Origin: an uncultured Gammaproteobacteria bacterium
GTDB taxonomy: Bacteria; Pseudomonadota; Gammaproteobacteria; Eutrophobiales; Eutrophobiaceae
Direction of reading: 5' to 3'
Length of the DNA: 64,000 nt
Assembly: GCA_938084745.1 (NCBI GenBank)
Contig: CALKEZ010000005.1
Location: 62,001-126,000, forward strand
The notes below the pieces were generated by a model. The model did not search any database, had not been told where the DNA came from, and was given only the letters and a program-made list of their open reading frames with translations. Every line of letters begins with the position of its first letter. Position 1 is the first letter of the stretch. A program made the translations under genes and the position numbers. This document shows, piece after piece, positions 27,024 through 36,216 of this stretch.

Positions 27024-29002
27024 TTCCTGAACTCGGTCACTTTGCTTTAATCCTGGCTCTTGCCATGGCAATTATTCAAACCATTTTCCCCATTGCCGGC
27101 GCGGCAAATGGCAATCAGGCCTGGATGTCACTTGCACGTCCGGTGGCACGCTTACAATTTGTCTTTATCAGCATTTCTTTTGCTGTCTTGATTTATTTAT
27201 TTTTGACGAACGATTTTTCGGTTGCCTATGTCGCACAAAACTCGAACTCATTATTACCGGCTATTTATCGATTCTCTGCTGTCTGGGGAGCCCATGAGGG
27301 CTCGTTACTATTGTGGGCAGTAATACTCAGCCTTTGGACCACTGCGGTTACCTTCTATAGCAAACGACTACCAAACTTCTTTCTTGCGCGCGTGATTGGC
27401 GTCATGGGTGCTGTGAGCGTGGGGTTTTTGTTGTTTATGTTACTTACCTCAAACCCGTTCGAGCGTTTATTCCCGGTCCCTGCCGATGGCAGTGATTTGA
27501 ATCCCTTATTACAAGACCCCGGCCTGATCATTCACCCACCCATGTTATACATGGGTTATGTTGGTTTTTCTGTCGCCTTTGGTTTTGCCATCGCAGCGTT
27601 ATTAGGCGGTAATCTCGACTCAAGTTGGGCACGTTGGTCTCGTCCCTGGACGCTATTAGCCTGGGCATTTTTAACCATCGGTATTGCGCTCGGTAGCTGG
27701 TGGGCCTATTACGAGCTCGGCTGGGGCGGCTGGTGGTTTTGGGATCCGGTTGAGAATGCATCGTTCATGCCCTGGTTGATAGGCACAGCATTGATACATT
27801 CATTTGCTGCAACTGAAAAACGTGACGTGTTTAAAAACTGGACCATCTTGTTGGCCATCTGTGCGTTTGCATTAAGTTTGCTGGGTACCTTCCTGGTTCG
27901 TTCTGGTGTCCTGACCTCAGTCCATGCCTTTGCTACCGATCCTGAACGCGGCGTATTTATACTTGTGTTACTCGGTTTTTTTGTCGGTGGCTCATTATTA
28001 CTCTATGCCTTGCGTGCACCATCAACCGTAAAAGGCGGCCAATTCAAATTAATTTCACGCGAAACATTCTTATTGTTCAATAGCATCCTGTTTTTGGTCG
28101 CGATGTTAACAGTGTTACTTGGCACGCTTTATCCACTGATTGCAGAAGCTCTGGGCATGGGCAAACTTTCTGTCGGTGCACCCTACTTTAACGCTGTTTT
28201 TATTCCTATCATGACACCGGTAGCACTGCTTATCGGGATAGGTGCTATTGTCAGATGGAAGCAGGATGACTACATTCGTGTCGGCAAGCAATTACGTTAT
28301 CTATTTCTGGCAAGTCTTGTCGTGGGAGGTATTTTGGGCATCACCTTTTTTGATAATCATCTATTCAGAACAATCGCCGGAATTGTTGCTGCTTTATGGG
28401 TAATCCTGACCAGTCTTTCAGCCCTGATGTCTCGATTAAAACATCGACAAAATAAACTGGTGGCGCTGCAAACTATCCCGCGTGGATTTTATGGAATGAC
28501 ATTAGCGCATATTGGCTTTGCCGTAACGATAATAGGCATCACTATTACCAGCCAACATAGTGTGGACGTTCATCAGCGCATGGCTCCCGGCGATGTGGTT
28601 GCGTTTGCGGATTATCAGTTCTCGCTGGAAGCATTACGCCCAACTATAGGTCCCAATTTTAAAGCGACTGAAGCTGTAGTGAAGGTAACAAAAAATGGCA
28701 AACATGTTACGGATTTACATTCCCAGAAAAGAATCTACACCGTTCGTAATATGCCAATGACAGAAGCAGGAATAGACTCAAGTCTCATGCGTGACATTTA
28801 TGTTTCATTGGGCGAACCGCTTGATGATAATGCCTGGAGTATTCGCCTTTATCATAAACCCTTTGTTCGCTGGATTTGGCTAGGGGCTATTTTTATGGCG
28901 CTTGGTGGTTTACTCGCGGCAACTGATCGTCGTTATCGTCTCAAGGTAGAAAGTAATAAAACCGCTCCTGTAGAAGGTGGCGCTGTTTCATTAAAATCAT
29001 AG
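27020..29002 (+). CDS. ccmF: Cytochrome c heme lyase subunit CcmF
   Basis: Large inner-membrane heme lyase that takes heme from CcmE and, with CcmH/I, attaches it to apocytochromes. The 660-residue protein has about 15 helices and the WWD signature WGGWWFWDPVENASFMPWL, plus WGAHEGSLLLW and LGTFLVRSGVLTSVHAFA. A soluble periplasmic segment (about 515-615) precedes the last helix. Length matches the family. It overlaps ccmE by 4 bp; ccmG follows after 2 bp. Confidence 0.97.
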   Translation: MIPELGHFALILALAMAIIQTIFPIAGAANGNQAWMSLARPVARLQFVFISISFAVLIYLFLTNDFSVAYVAQNSNSLLPAIYRFSAVWGAHEGSLLLWAVILSLWTTAVTFYSKRLPNFFLARVIGVMGAVSVGFLLFMLLTSNPFERLFPVPADGSDLNPLLQDPGLIIHPPMLYMGYVGFSVAFGFAIAALLGGNLDSSWARWSRPWTLLAWAFLTIGIALGSWWAYYELGWGGWWFWDPVENASFMPWLIGTALIHSFAATEKRDVFKNWTILLAICAFALSLLGTFLVRSGVLTSVHAFATDPERGVFILVLLGFFVGGSLLLYALRAPSTVKGGQFKLISRETFLLFNSILFLVAMLTVLLGTLYPLIAEALGMGKLSVGAPYFNAVFIPIMTPVALLIGIGAIVRWKQDDYIRVGKQLRYLFLASLVVGGILGITFFDNHLFRTIAGIVAALWVILTSLSALMSRLKHRQNKLVALQTIPRGFYGMTLAHIGFAVTIIGITITSQHSVDVHQRMAPGDVVAFADYQFSLEALRPTIGPNFKATEAVVKVTKNGKHVTDLHSQKRIYTVRNMPMTEAGIDSSLMRDIYVSLGEPLDDNAWSIRLYHKPFVRWIWLGAIFMALGGLLAATDRRYRLKVESNKTAPVEGGAVSLKS

Positions 29003-29004
29003 CT

Positions 29005-29538
29005 ATGATCCGTTACTTGTTGCCGCTCGGTATATTCGCTGGCCTTGTGCTGATATTTATCTATGGCCTGCAACATGATCCACGTCTTGTACCCTCGCCT
29101 TTAATTGATAAACCGGCACCGACATTCAATTTGCCTACGCTGCATTCGCCTGGCATTAATATTCATCTGGATGACTTAAAGGGCAAAGTCTCACTACTTA
29201 ACGTCTGGGCATCATGGTGCGTCGCCTGTCGCGAAGAACATCCCTTGTTAGTAAAAACATCCCAAACTAATGCATTAAACTTATACGGCCTTAATTATAA
29301 AGATACGCGCGAAGATGCTCTACGCTGGCTAAACAAATTAGGCAATCCTTATATCGAAAGCGCCTTTGATCAAGCTGGTACAATCGGGATTGATTACGGT
29401 GTCTATGGTGTACCCGAAACTTTTGTACTCGATAAAAATGGTATTATTCGATATAAACATATCGGCCCGCTTAACAAGCAGGATATAGATGACATTATCC
29501 TGCCATTAGTGAAACAACTCGAGCAGCCGGCATCATGA
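29005..29538 (+). CDS. ccmG: Thiol:disulfide reductase CcmG/DsbE
   Basis: Membrane-anchored thioredoxin-like protein that keeps apocytochrome cysteines reduced. N-terminal anchor (LLPLGIFAGLVLIFIYGL), then a thioredoxin fold with active site WCVAC (C72, C75; the family usually has WCxxC with Pro/Thr inside) and the cis-proline in YGVYGVPETF. 177 residues. It overlaps ccmH by 4 bp. Confidence 0.96.
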   Translation: MIRYLLPLGIFAGLVLIFIYGLQHDPRLVPSPLIDKPAPTFNLPTLHSPGINIHLDDLKGKVSLLNVWASWCVACREEHPLLVKTSQTNALNLYGLNYKDTREDALRWLNKLGNPYIESAFDQAGTIGIDYGVYGVPETFVLDKNGIIRYKHIGPLNKQDIDDIILPLVKQLEQPAS

Positions 29539-30011
29539 TTAAAACCGCGCTAATCATTGTGTTGATGTCACTGAATTTCACTGCTTACGCCGCAGATAAT
29601 CCTGTTGAATTCAGCAACCCTGAATTGCAGGAACGCTATTATGCGTTAATAGATGAAATACGCTGTCTAGTCTGTCAAAACCAGTCTTTAGCGGATTCTC
29701 ATGCCGACCTGGCCCAGGATCTACGTAACGAAATCTACCAGAAAGTATTGGCCGGCGAGAAAGATGAACAAATCGTGACATTCCTGGTTGAGCGCTATGG
29801 TGACTTTGTTTTATATCGACCACCGTTAACAAAGAACACGTGGCTACTCTGGTTTGGTCCTTTCTTATTTCTGCTGCTCGGTATATACGTCGCCATCAGG
29901 CTTATAAAAAAACAATCTGCTGAAAAAAATGCCTTTACTGAACTGGACGAAACACAACAAAAACGTCTAACGGAACTATTGAATGAAGACACTGACAGGA
30001 ACAAAGGATAA
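29535..30011 (+). CDS. ccmH: CcmH, apocytochrome thiol oxidoreductase subunit
   Basis: 158-residue periplasmic-facing protein with signal peptide (to AYA), the redox motif RCLVCQNQSLADSHA (C44, C47), a YGDFVLYRPP block and a C-terminal transmembrane helix (LWFGPFLFLLLGIYVAIRL). It corresponds to the N-terminal half of E. coli CcmH, whose TPR half is here the separate downstream gene ccmI. Gap to ccmI is 2 bp. Confidence 0.96.
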   Translation: MIKTALIIVLMSLNFTAYAADNPVEFSNPELQERYYALIDEIRCLVCQNQSLADSHADLAQDLRNEIYQKVLAGEKDEQIVTFLVERYGDFVLYRPPLTKNTWLLWFGPFLFLLLGIYVAIRLIKKQSAEKNAFTELDETQQKRLTELLNEDTDRNKG

Positions 30012-30013
30012 AC

Positions 30014-31255
30014 ATGCTTGAATTCTGGCTTATAGCAGGCGCAATGCTACTACTTTCACTGATCGTGATAGTAGTAGCATTATTGAGAAAACCGAAAAGC
30101 ACTCACGATGAAGAACAGGGCTCTGATATCTATAAACAACACTTACATGAGTTGGAAACTGATATCGAAAATGGTCTATTAGACGAAGCCGAAGTCGAAA
30201 CAACAAAAAAAGAATTACAACTCTCTATTTTAAATCAGGACAAAACGATTAGAAAGCAAATGTCGGATAGCACATCACACAAAAAATCAAACGCGCCAAA
30301 AATAACAGCAATAGTATTACTAATGCTTTTGCCTCTGTTTGTTGTTGAATTATACCAACGTCTTGGTCGGCCGGAACTCATTGAGCAAGCTGCGCTGCTG
30401 GAAGAATTCAATAACGCACAAACTGAAGAAGAAAAAGCAGTTGCCATCGAAAAAATGCTGGCACGTATGGAGCAACGAGTAGAGAACAATCCTGATGATG
30501 TCGATGGTTGGTTGATGTTAACAAACTCCTACACTTCGCTTGAGCGCTACCCTGAAGCACTACGATGCGTTGAAAACCTGTATCGCATCAAAAGCAATGA
30601 CCCTTCAATCATGCTTCGATATGCCGATATTTTATCTATGGTGAACAACGGTAAATTTATTGGCAAACCAACAGAGCTGATAGAACAAGCCATGCAACTA
30701 GAACCAACAAGTGAAAGCGGGCTTTGGTTATCTGGACTTGCTGCAATTCAGCGCGGTGAAATTAAAACAGCAATTGACTATTGGGAACGACTCGTCAGCC
30801 AGTTTGAAGACGGATCAGAGTCACAACAACAAATAGAGCATTACATCAACCTTGCACGCCGGCAGTTGGTAGAAACAGACAATGCCGCGAACACTGATCC
30901 TGTTGCTGACGCAAAACTTCAGGTAAATGTCAGTTTGTCAGAAGAACTTCGTGGACAAACCCGCAGCGACGATACGATTTTTATCTATGCTACTGCAGTT
31001 GAGGGTCCACCAATACCACTCGCCATATTGCGCAAACAGGTTAGTGATTTACCACTACAAGTCATACTGGATGATTCAATGTCCATGATGCCATCCAATA
31101 GATTATCGCAACACAAACAAGTGAAACTTATTGCAAGAATATCCAAAAGTGGGCATCCCAAACCTGAGCCTGGCGATCTGGAGGGCATTATCAACAACGT
31201 TAAAACTGACCTTAATGAAGCTGTGAATTTACGCATAGATAATCAAATTCAATGA
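30014..31255 (+). CDS. ccmI: CcmI, apocytochrome chaperone with TPR domain
   Basis: 413-residue inner-membrane protein that holds apocytochrome c for heme ligation. Two N-terminal helices (LIAGAMLLLSLIVIVVALL and ITAIVLLMLLPLFVVELY) flank a cytoplasmic segment with the leucine-zipper-like YKQHLHELETDIENGLLDEAE. A periplasmic TPR region (about 135-270, GWLMLTNSYTSLERYPEAL) is followed by a beta-rich C-terminal domain. It closes the complete ccmABCDEFGHI operon and overlaps the S4 gene by 4 bp. Confidence 0.93.
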   Translation: MLEFWLIAGAMLLLSLIVIVVALLRKPKSTHDEEQGSDIYKQHLHELETDIENGLLDEAEVETTKKELQLSILNQDKTIRKQMSDSTSHKKSNAPKITAIVLLMLLPLFVVELYQRLGRPELIEQAALLEEFNNAQTEEEKAVAIEKMLARMEQRVENNPDDVDGWLMLTNSYTSLERYPEALRCVENLYRIKSNDPSIMLRYADILSMVNNGKFIGKPTELIEQAMQLEPTSESGLWLSGLAAIQRGEIKTAIDYWERLVSQFEDGSESQQQIEHYINLARRQLVETDNAANTDPVADAKLQVNVSLSEELRGQTRSDDTIFIYATAVEGPPIPLAILRKQVSDLPLQVILDDSMSMMPSNRLSQHKQVKLIARISKSGHPKPEPGDLEGIINNVKTDLNEAVNLRIDNQIQ

Positions 31256-31467
31256 AAGAAGTTCTAATCACAAAAGAGCCTGTCGAGTTGTACAAGCTTT
31301 TGAAGTTTGAAAGCATGGTTAGTAGTGGCGGTGAGGCAAAACATGTCATTGCAGAAGGATTGGTGACGGTTAATGGCATTGTCGAAACTCGAAAACGAAA
31401 AAAAATAATCTCTGGTGATATAATAGAATTTAATGAAGAAAAAATTCAGGCTAAATTTAGTCAGTAA
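31252..31467 (+). CDS. S4-domain RNA-binding protein (YbcJ-like)
   Basis: A 71-residue protein made of one S4 fold: PVELYKLLKFESMVSSGGEAKHVIAEGLVTVNGIVETRKRKKI shows the conserved GGEAK...I..G.V.VNG pattern. It probably binds structured RNA or the ribosome; the exact role is unknown. It overlaps ccmI by 4 bp, so it is co-translated with the operon, although no link with cytochrome maturation is known. Confidence 0.9.
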   Translation: MKEVLITKEPVELYKLLKFESMVSSGGEAKHVIAEGLVTVNGIVETRKRKKIISGDIIEFNEEKIQAKFSQ

Positions 31468-31556
31468 CACTTATTAGACACATACATACCTGACTAAAAC
31501 GATTTACATATCTAAAAAAAACATTTCTTTCCCATCAACACTATTCTATTAAGCCT

Positions 31557-32075
31557 ATGACAAATAATGACCTATTACGCAGACTCCGTTATATTTTTGA
31601 TTTTGATGATGCGAAGATGATATCTCTATTCGGTCAGGCTGATCATAAGGTAACACGAGCACAAGTCAGCGCCTGGCTGAAAAAAGAAGATGATGCCGCT
31701 TATCAGGAATGCAATGATTCGACTTTAGCTTCTTTCCTAAATGGTTTGATTAATGATAAACGTGGTAAAAAAGACGGGCCACAAGCTGTGCCGGAAGAAA
31801 AATTAACGAACAATATTATTTTTAATAAATTGAAAATTGCGTTAAACATGAAGGCTGAAGACGTATTGGCAACGCTTGAATTAACCGACTTTCGTATTAG
31901 CAAACATGAATTAAGTGCTTTTTTCCGCAAGCCCGGACACAAACACTATCGTGAATGCAAGGACCAGGTGTTACGGAATTATCTCAACGGGCTGCAACTA
32001 AAATATCGTGGCGATAGTGAGCCAGATACTGCTTTTGAATGGAAACAACCCTCTGAAAACCAGCCTGAGTCCTGA
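31557..32075 (+). CDS. DUF1456 (YehS-like) protein
   Basis: 172-residue soluble protein of the DUF1456 family. It contains two similar halves: NDLLRRLRYIFDFDDAKMISLF...QVSAWLKKEDD...LASFLNGLI and NIIFNKLKIALNMKAEDVLATL...ELSAFFRKPGH...LRNYLNGLQ. The function of the family is not established. It stands 89 bp after the S4 gene and 36 bp before a thioesterase. Confidence 0.93.
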   Translation: MTNNDLLRRLRYIFDFDDAKMISLFGQADHKVTRAQVSAWLKKEDDAAYQECNDSTLASFLNGLINDKRGKKDGPQAVPEEKLTNNIIFNKLKIALNMKAEDVLATLELTDFRISKHELSAFFRKPGHKHYRECKDQVLRNYLNGLQLKYRGDSEPDTAFEWKQPSENQPES

Positions 32076-32111
32076 GCCATTAAAACAATTATCAATAATG
32101 AGTGTTAATTA

Positions 32112-32522
32112 ATGACAAAAAATATTCTGGAAGAAATTATTATACCCGGTTTCTATGAGACAGACGCTATTGGTCATATCAATAATACCGTCGTGCCGAT
32201 GTGGTTTGAAAAAGGACGCATGCCCCTGTTCAAGATATTCACGCCGGATCTTGCCCCCGGAAAGTGGGATTTAATTCTGGTCAGGATCGAAGTTGATTAT
32301 ATCGCTCAAATTGGCTACCAAGATCCTGTCACCATCCGCACAGGAATTCAGGGCATTGGCAATAGCTCGTTTATCGTCTGTCAGGAAGCATTTCAAAAGC
32401 AGTCGCTTTGCGCACGAGGGCAAACAACGATGGTGCATTTTGATTATCAGCGAAATAAATCCAAACCACTGCCGGCAAATACACGTAGTGAACTGGCAAA
32501 GCATTCCTGGAGTGTTGACTAA
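32112..32522 (+). CDS. Acyl-CoA thioesterase, 4HBT hotdog fold
   Basis: 136-residue single hotdog domain. YETDAIGHINNTVVPMWFEKGR is the 4-hydroxybenzoyl-CoA thioesterase signature, with Asp and the HINN motif in the catalytic region. VRIEVDYIAQIGYQDPVTIRT and FIVCQEAFQ form the core strands. Substrate unknown; probably hydrolyses medium or short acyl-CoA. It is followed by a 118-bp gap before ettA. Confidence 0.88.
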   Translation: MTKNILEEIIIPGFYETDAIGHINNTVVPMWFEKGRMPLFKIFTPDLAPGKWDLILVRIEVDYIAQIGYQDPVTIRTGIQGIGNSSFIVCQEAFQKQSLCARGQTTMVHFDYQRNKSKPLPANTRSELAKHSWSVD

Positions 32523-32640
32523 AAGCTACCATGTCTAATACCGACTCTACTAATAATATTGCTTAGTTAATTCGTATTACCGATAATCTCTACCTTATGA
32601 ATTTTTATTCAAGCAAACAAGCAGGTTAGTTCTTAATCTT

Positions 32641-34305
32641 ATGGCTCAATACGTATACACCATGAACGGCGTAGGCAAAATCGTTCCGCCTAAACGCCAA
32701 ATATTGAAAGACATCTATCTCTCTTTTTTTCCCGGCGCCAAGATCGGCGTCCTCGGTTTAAATGGTGCAGGTAAATCAACACTACTGAAGATTATGGCGG
32801 GTATCGATACCGATATTATCGGTGAAGCCCGTCCTATGCCTGATATCAAGGTCGGTTATCTGCCACAGGAACCGCAACTGGATTCTGATAAGGATGTACG
32901 TGGCAATGTTGAACAAGGTCTACGCGAACCACTTGATGCGTTGGCAGGCTTGACTGAAGTCTATGCCGCCTATGCCGAAGCCGATGCTGATTTTGATGCA
33001 CTGGCGAAGCAACAGGAGAAACTGGAAAGTATTGTTGCTGCCTGGGACGCAGAAAACCTCGAAAATACATTGGAAATTGCAGCTGATGCCTTACGTCTGC
33101 CTCCCTGGGATGCATCTATAGAGACATTGTCGGGTGGTGAAAAACGCCGGGTTGCACTCTGTCGCTTATTATTATCACGCCCCGATATGCTGTTACTCGA
33201 TGAACCCACCAACCATCTGGATGCGGAATCAGTGTATTGGCTGGAACGTTTTTTAGCCGATTTCAATGGCACTGTTGTGGCCGTTACACATGATCGTTAT
33301 TTTCTTGATAACGTTGCTGGCTGGATACTAGAACTGGATCGTGGCGAAGGTATTCCATTTGAAGGGAATTATTCACAATGGCTGGAAAACAAAGAGTCTC
33401 GACTGGAACAGGAAGATCGCGCTGAGTCAGCCAGACAAAAGGCCATTAAACAGGAGTTGGAGTGGGTTCGCACTGCTCCTAAAGGGCGTCATGCGAAAAG
33501 CAAAGCACGTCTTGCCCGTTTTGAAGAAATGAACTCTCAGGACTTCCAAAAACGCAGCGAAACTAATGAAATTTACATTCCGCCAGGTACACGGCTAGGT
33601 GATGTGGTTATTGAATTAAATAATGTCAGTAAAAAATTTGGTGAGCACGTCCTCTATGAAAATCTTAATCTGAATATCCCGAAAGGTGCTGTTGTTGGCA
33701 TCATCGGTGGAAACGGTGTTGGTAAGTCCACTCTCTTTCGCATGATTTCAGGTACAGAACAACCCGATGATGGCGAAATACGATTAGGCGACACTGTACA
33801 GGTCGCTTATGTGGAACAGAGCCGAGAAAGTCTCGATGATAAAAAGACTGTCTGGGAAGCCGTATCTGATGGTCTTGATAATATCACTATTGGCAATTAC
33901 GAAATAAATTCACGTGCTTACGTTGGGCGCTTTAATTTCAAAGGTACTGATCAACAAAAACATGTCGGCGATTTATCAGGTGGTGAACGTGGCCGTTTGC
34001 ATCTCGCCCATACATTAAAACAAGGCGCTAATGTTTTACTGCTGGATGAACCTTCCAATGATCTTGATATTGAAACGTTACGTGCACTGGAAGAAGCCAT
34101 ACTGGCTTTCCCTGGCTGTGTGCTCGTTATATCTCACGATCGCTGGTTTCTCGATCGAATTGCCAGTCATATACTGGCATTTGAAGATGACGGTGAAGTG
34201 GCATTTCTGGAAGGTGATTTCACTGAATATCATCAGGACTTTCTAAATCGTAAAGGCAATGATTCACAGCCAAAGCGAATGAAATATAAACGTTTAAAAA
34301 CCTGA
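32641..34305 (+). CDS. ettA: Energy-dependent translational throttle protein EttA
   Basis: Soluble ABC-F ATPase that binds the ribosomal E site and gates the first elongation step according to ATP/ADP ratio. 554 residues, near the 555 of E. coli. Two ABC domains: Walker A GLNGAGKST and GGNGVGKST; signatures LSGGEKRRVALCRLL and LSGGERGRLHLAHTL; Walker B LLLDEPTNHLD and LLLDEPSNDLD. The EttA start (YVYTMNGVGKIVPPKR) and the arm/P-site linker are both present. Single gene with its own upstream gap, followed 39 bp later by the small kinase. Confidence 0.97.
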   Translation: MAQYVYTMNGVGKIVPPKRQILKDIYLSFFPGAKIGVLGLNGAGKSTLLKIMAGIDTDIIGEARPMPDIKVGYLPQEPQLDSDKDVRGNVEQGLREPLDALAGLTEVYAAYAEADADFDALAKQQEKLESIVAAWDAENLENTLEIAADALRLPPWDASIETLSGGEKRRVALCRLLLSRPDMLLLDEPTNHLDAESVYWLERFLADFNGTVVAVTHDRYFLDNVAGWILELDRGEGIPFEGNYSQWLENKESRLEQEDRAESARQKAIKQELEWVRTAPKGRHAKSKARLARFEEMNSQDFQKRSETNEIYIPPGTRLGDVVIELNNVSKKFGEHVLYENLNLNIPKGAVVGIIGGNGVGKSTLFRMISGTEQPDDGEIRLGDTVQVAYVEQSRESLDDKKTVWEAVSDGLDNITIGNYEINSRAYVGRFNFKGTDQQKHVGDLSGGERGRLHLAHTLKQGANVLLLDEPSNDLDIETLRALEEAILAFPGCVLVISHDRWFLDRIASHILAFEDDGEVAFLEGDFTEYHQDFLNRKGNDSQPKRMKYKRLKT

Positions 34306-34344
34306 TCAATAATACATGCCTGATTTATAGAGCAACATGAATTA

Positions 34345-35076
34345 ATGCCAACCTCCACCATCGATTCGTTTAACTTTCATCCCGGACGTATCGTTGCTCG
34401 TAAATATGTCATTGAGCGATTCTTAGGCGCTGGCTGGGAAGCTGAGGTTTATCTTGTCAGGGAATGTGCAACAGGAATTGAGCGAACGGCAAAATTCTTT
34501 TTCCCACAGCGAAACATTAAAGACAAATCATTGAAGTTTTATGCGCGAAAACTTCATAAACTACGACGCTGCCCCATTGTAATTCAATATTCGACGCAAG
34601 ATAGTATTATATATAAAAAACACAGTATCTCTTTTTTAGTATCGGAATTTGTAGAAGGTGAATTACTCACTGAGCATTTAAAACGACAATCGGGGAAACG
34701 ACTCCATCCGTTCCAGGCACTACACTTGCTTTACGCTCTTGCGAAAGGAATTGAATGCATACATTCCGTCGGTGAATATCATGGGGACTTACATTCGGAC
34801 AATATTATCGTGCAGAGTGTTGGTCTTGGTTATAACCTGAAAATAATTGACATGTTTCAATGGATAGATACGCCGGGTTCAAATATAAAAAGCGATGTCA
34901 TGGATTTAATACGAATATTTTATGATGCATTGGGCGGCCAGAAACATTACGCAAAACAGCCACCTGAAATTAAAGCAATTTGTTGTGGATTAAAGCATTC
35001 ACTGGCACTTAAAAAATTTAACAGTGCAGGAAAGTTGCGCCGCTACATCGAAGACATGCAATGGGATAAATTATAA
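34345..35076 (+). CDS. Small Ser/Thr-type protein kinase with variant DFG
   Basis: A compact kinase-fold protein, 243 residues, without extra domains or membrane segments. The glycine-loop region is LGAGWEAEVY (27-36) with K50 as likely ATP lysine; the catalytic loop is HGDLHSDNI (D148, N153), the form seen in atypical and bacterial kinases. The metal-binding DFG is DMF (D169). The C-lobe is short, so the activation loop is reduced. Catalytic residues are present, so activity is plausible. A PP2C phosphatase gene starts 2 bp later, forming a kinase/phosphatase pair. Substrate unknown. Confidence 0.85.
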   Translation: MPTSTIDSFNFHPGRIVARKYVIERFLGAGWEAEVYLVRECATGIERTAKFFFPQRNIKDKSLKFYARKLHKLRRCPIVIQYSTQDSIIYKKHSISFLVSEFVEGELLTEHLKRQSGKRLHPFQALHLLYALAKGIECIHSVGEYHGDLHSDNIIVQSVGLGYNLKIIDMFQWIDTPGSNIKSDVMDLIRIFYDALGGQKHYAKQPPEIKAICCGLKHSLALKKFNSAGKLRRYIEDMQWDKL

Positions 35077-35078
35077 TA

Positions 35079-35885
35079 ATGAATGATGAAAACAAGATCA
35101 TCACACGTTTTGATGCAACCGACGCTGAACCTCAAGGCATATCGATTAACCATGGTGAGATAGTTTATTATTCGAACAGGTCACCCAAAAAAGATACTCC
35201 GAATGAAGATGCGCTGGCCATTATCCCCGTTGATGCAGAAACCACGGTGTTGGTTGTCGCTGACGGTCTGGGTGGTATGCCTGCAGGTGAACAAGCCTCA
35301 CAAACAGTTGTTGAATGTTTAATTACATCGTTAAAGAATAACAGACTATCCGTTCGTGAGGCTATATTAAACGGGATAGATGAAGCTAACAAAACGATAT
35401 TGGATTTAAAGACAGGATCCGGCACAACGGTTTCAATTGCTGAGTTAAGTGGTAATAGATTACGCACCTACCATGCGGGAGATTCGCTGATATTACTCAC
35501 GACTAATCATGGCAATATCAAATATCAAACACTCTCTCACTCACCGGTCGGGTATGCTGTTATCTGTGGCGCGCTTAATCAGGAACAAGCCATGTTACAT
35601 CCTGAACGCAATCTTATTTCGAATTATGTTGGCTGCAATGATATGCATATTAATATTGGCCCCATTATAGAACTCGCGGTGAATGACACGATCATACTCT
35701 CCAGCGATGCATTATCCGATAATCTCTACGAAGAAGAGATTTGTGAATTTATTCGTAAAGGCCCTTTGCTGGAAGGCGTGACGGAGCTTATTACACAATG
35801 CAACCATAACATGGTAGAACCCTTGCCCGACCGACGTTGTCATCCGGATGATTTTACCCTGATCAGTTTCAGGCAAAACACCTGA
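35079..35885 (+). CDS. PP2C/PPM-family protein phosphatase
   Basis: 268-residue metal-dependent Ser/Thr phosphatase. Metal-binding motifs are visible: NEDALAI (D44), VVADGLGGMPAGEQAS (D62, G63), LSSDALSDNL and the C-terminal HPDDFTLISF. GSGTTVSIAEL and YHAGDSLILL form core strands. It lies 2 bp after the small kinase, so the two are co-expressed and presumably act on a common target. A strong hairpin follows 52 bp later. Confidence 0.93.
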   Translation: MNDENKIITRFDATDAEPQGISINHGEIVYYSNRSPKKDTPNEDALAIIPVDAETTVLVVADGLGGMPAGEQASQTVVECLITSLKNNRLSVREAILNGIDEANKTILDLKTGSGTTVSIAELSGNRLRTYHAGDSLILLTTNHGNIKYQTLSHSPVGYAVICGALNQEQAMLHPERNLISNYVGCNDMHINIGPIIELAVNDTIILSSDALSDNLYEEEICEFIRKGPLLEGVTELITQCNHNMVEPLPDRRCHPDDFTLISFRQNT

Positions 35886-35929
35886 ACTATAATGATGACG
35901 TTTGAAACTAGCAGCGAAATAAACACTCA

Positions 35930-35964
35930 TATAAAAAACCCCCGTGAGTACTTCACGCGGGGGT
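35930..35964 (-). terminator. GC-rich hairpin with T-run on the minus strand
   Basis: ACCCCCGTGA (35938-35947) pairs with TCACGcGGGGGT (35953-35964, one bulge). Preceding A's on the plus strand become a T-run on the minus strand, so the intrinsic terminator is best formed for minus-strand transcription; it could also serve the kinase/PP2C transcript. Confidence 0.55.
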
Positions 35965-35965
35965 C

Positions 35966-36003
35966 TGTGTCACTGATAGTGACATGATGGGAGTGATAAC
36001 ACC
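35966..36003. other. Second hairpin cluster beyond the GC-rich terminator
   Basis: TGTCACT-GAT-AGTGACA (35968-35984) is a perfect hairpin immediately after the previous one, and GTGATAACAC (35993-36002) can pair instead with its left side. The rest of the 331-bp gap to 36217 is AT-rich with no gene seen. Confidence 0.35.
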
Positions 36004-36216
36004 CTGACTAAAGTATAGAACAATATTTCGAATTATCAGGATAAATTTGATTATGTATTCTAGACTTCTCAACTTGATTCTTTATTACTTTAATAAGTCA
36101 TTGAAATAATTATTTGCATGAATAAATCAGTTAAATTAGCTATGCCTGCTTCATTATAATAATTAATTAATGCCCTTACATTTTGTTATTACATTAGTCT
36201 TTTATATAATCATCTG

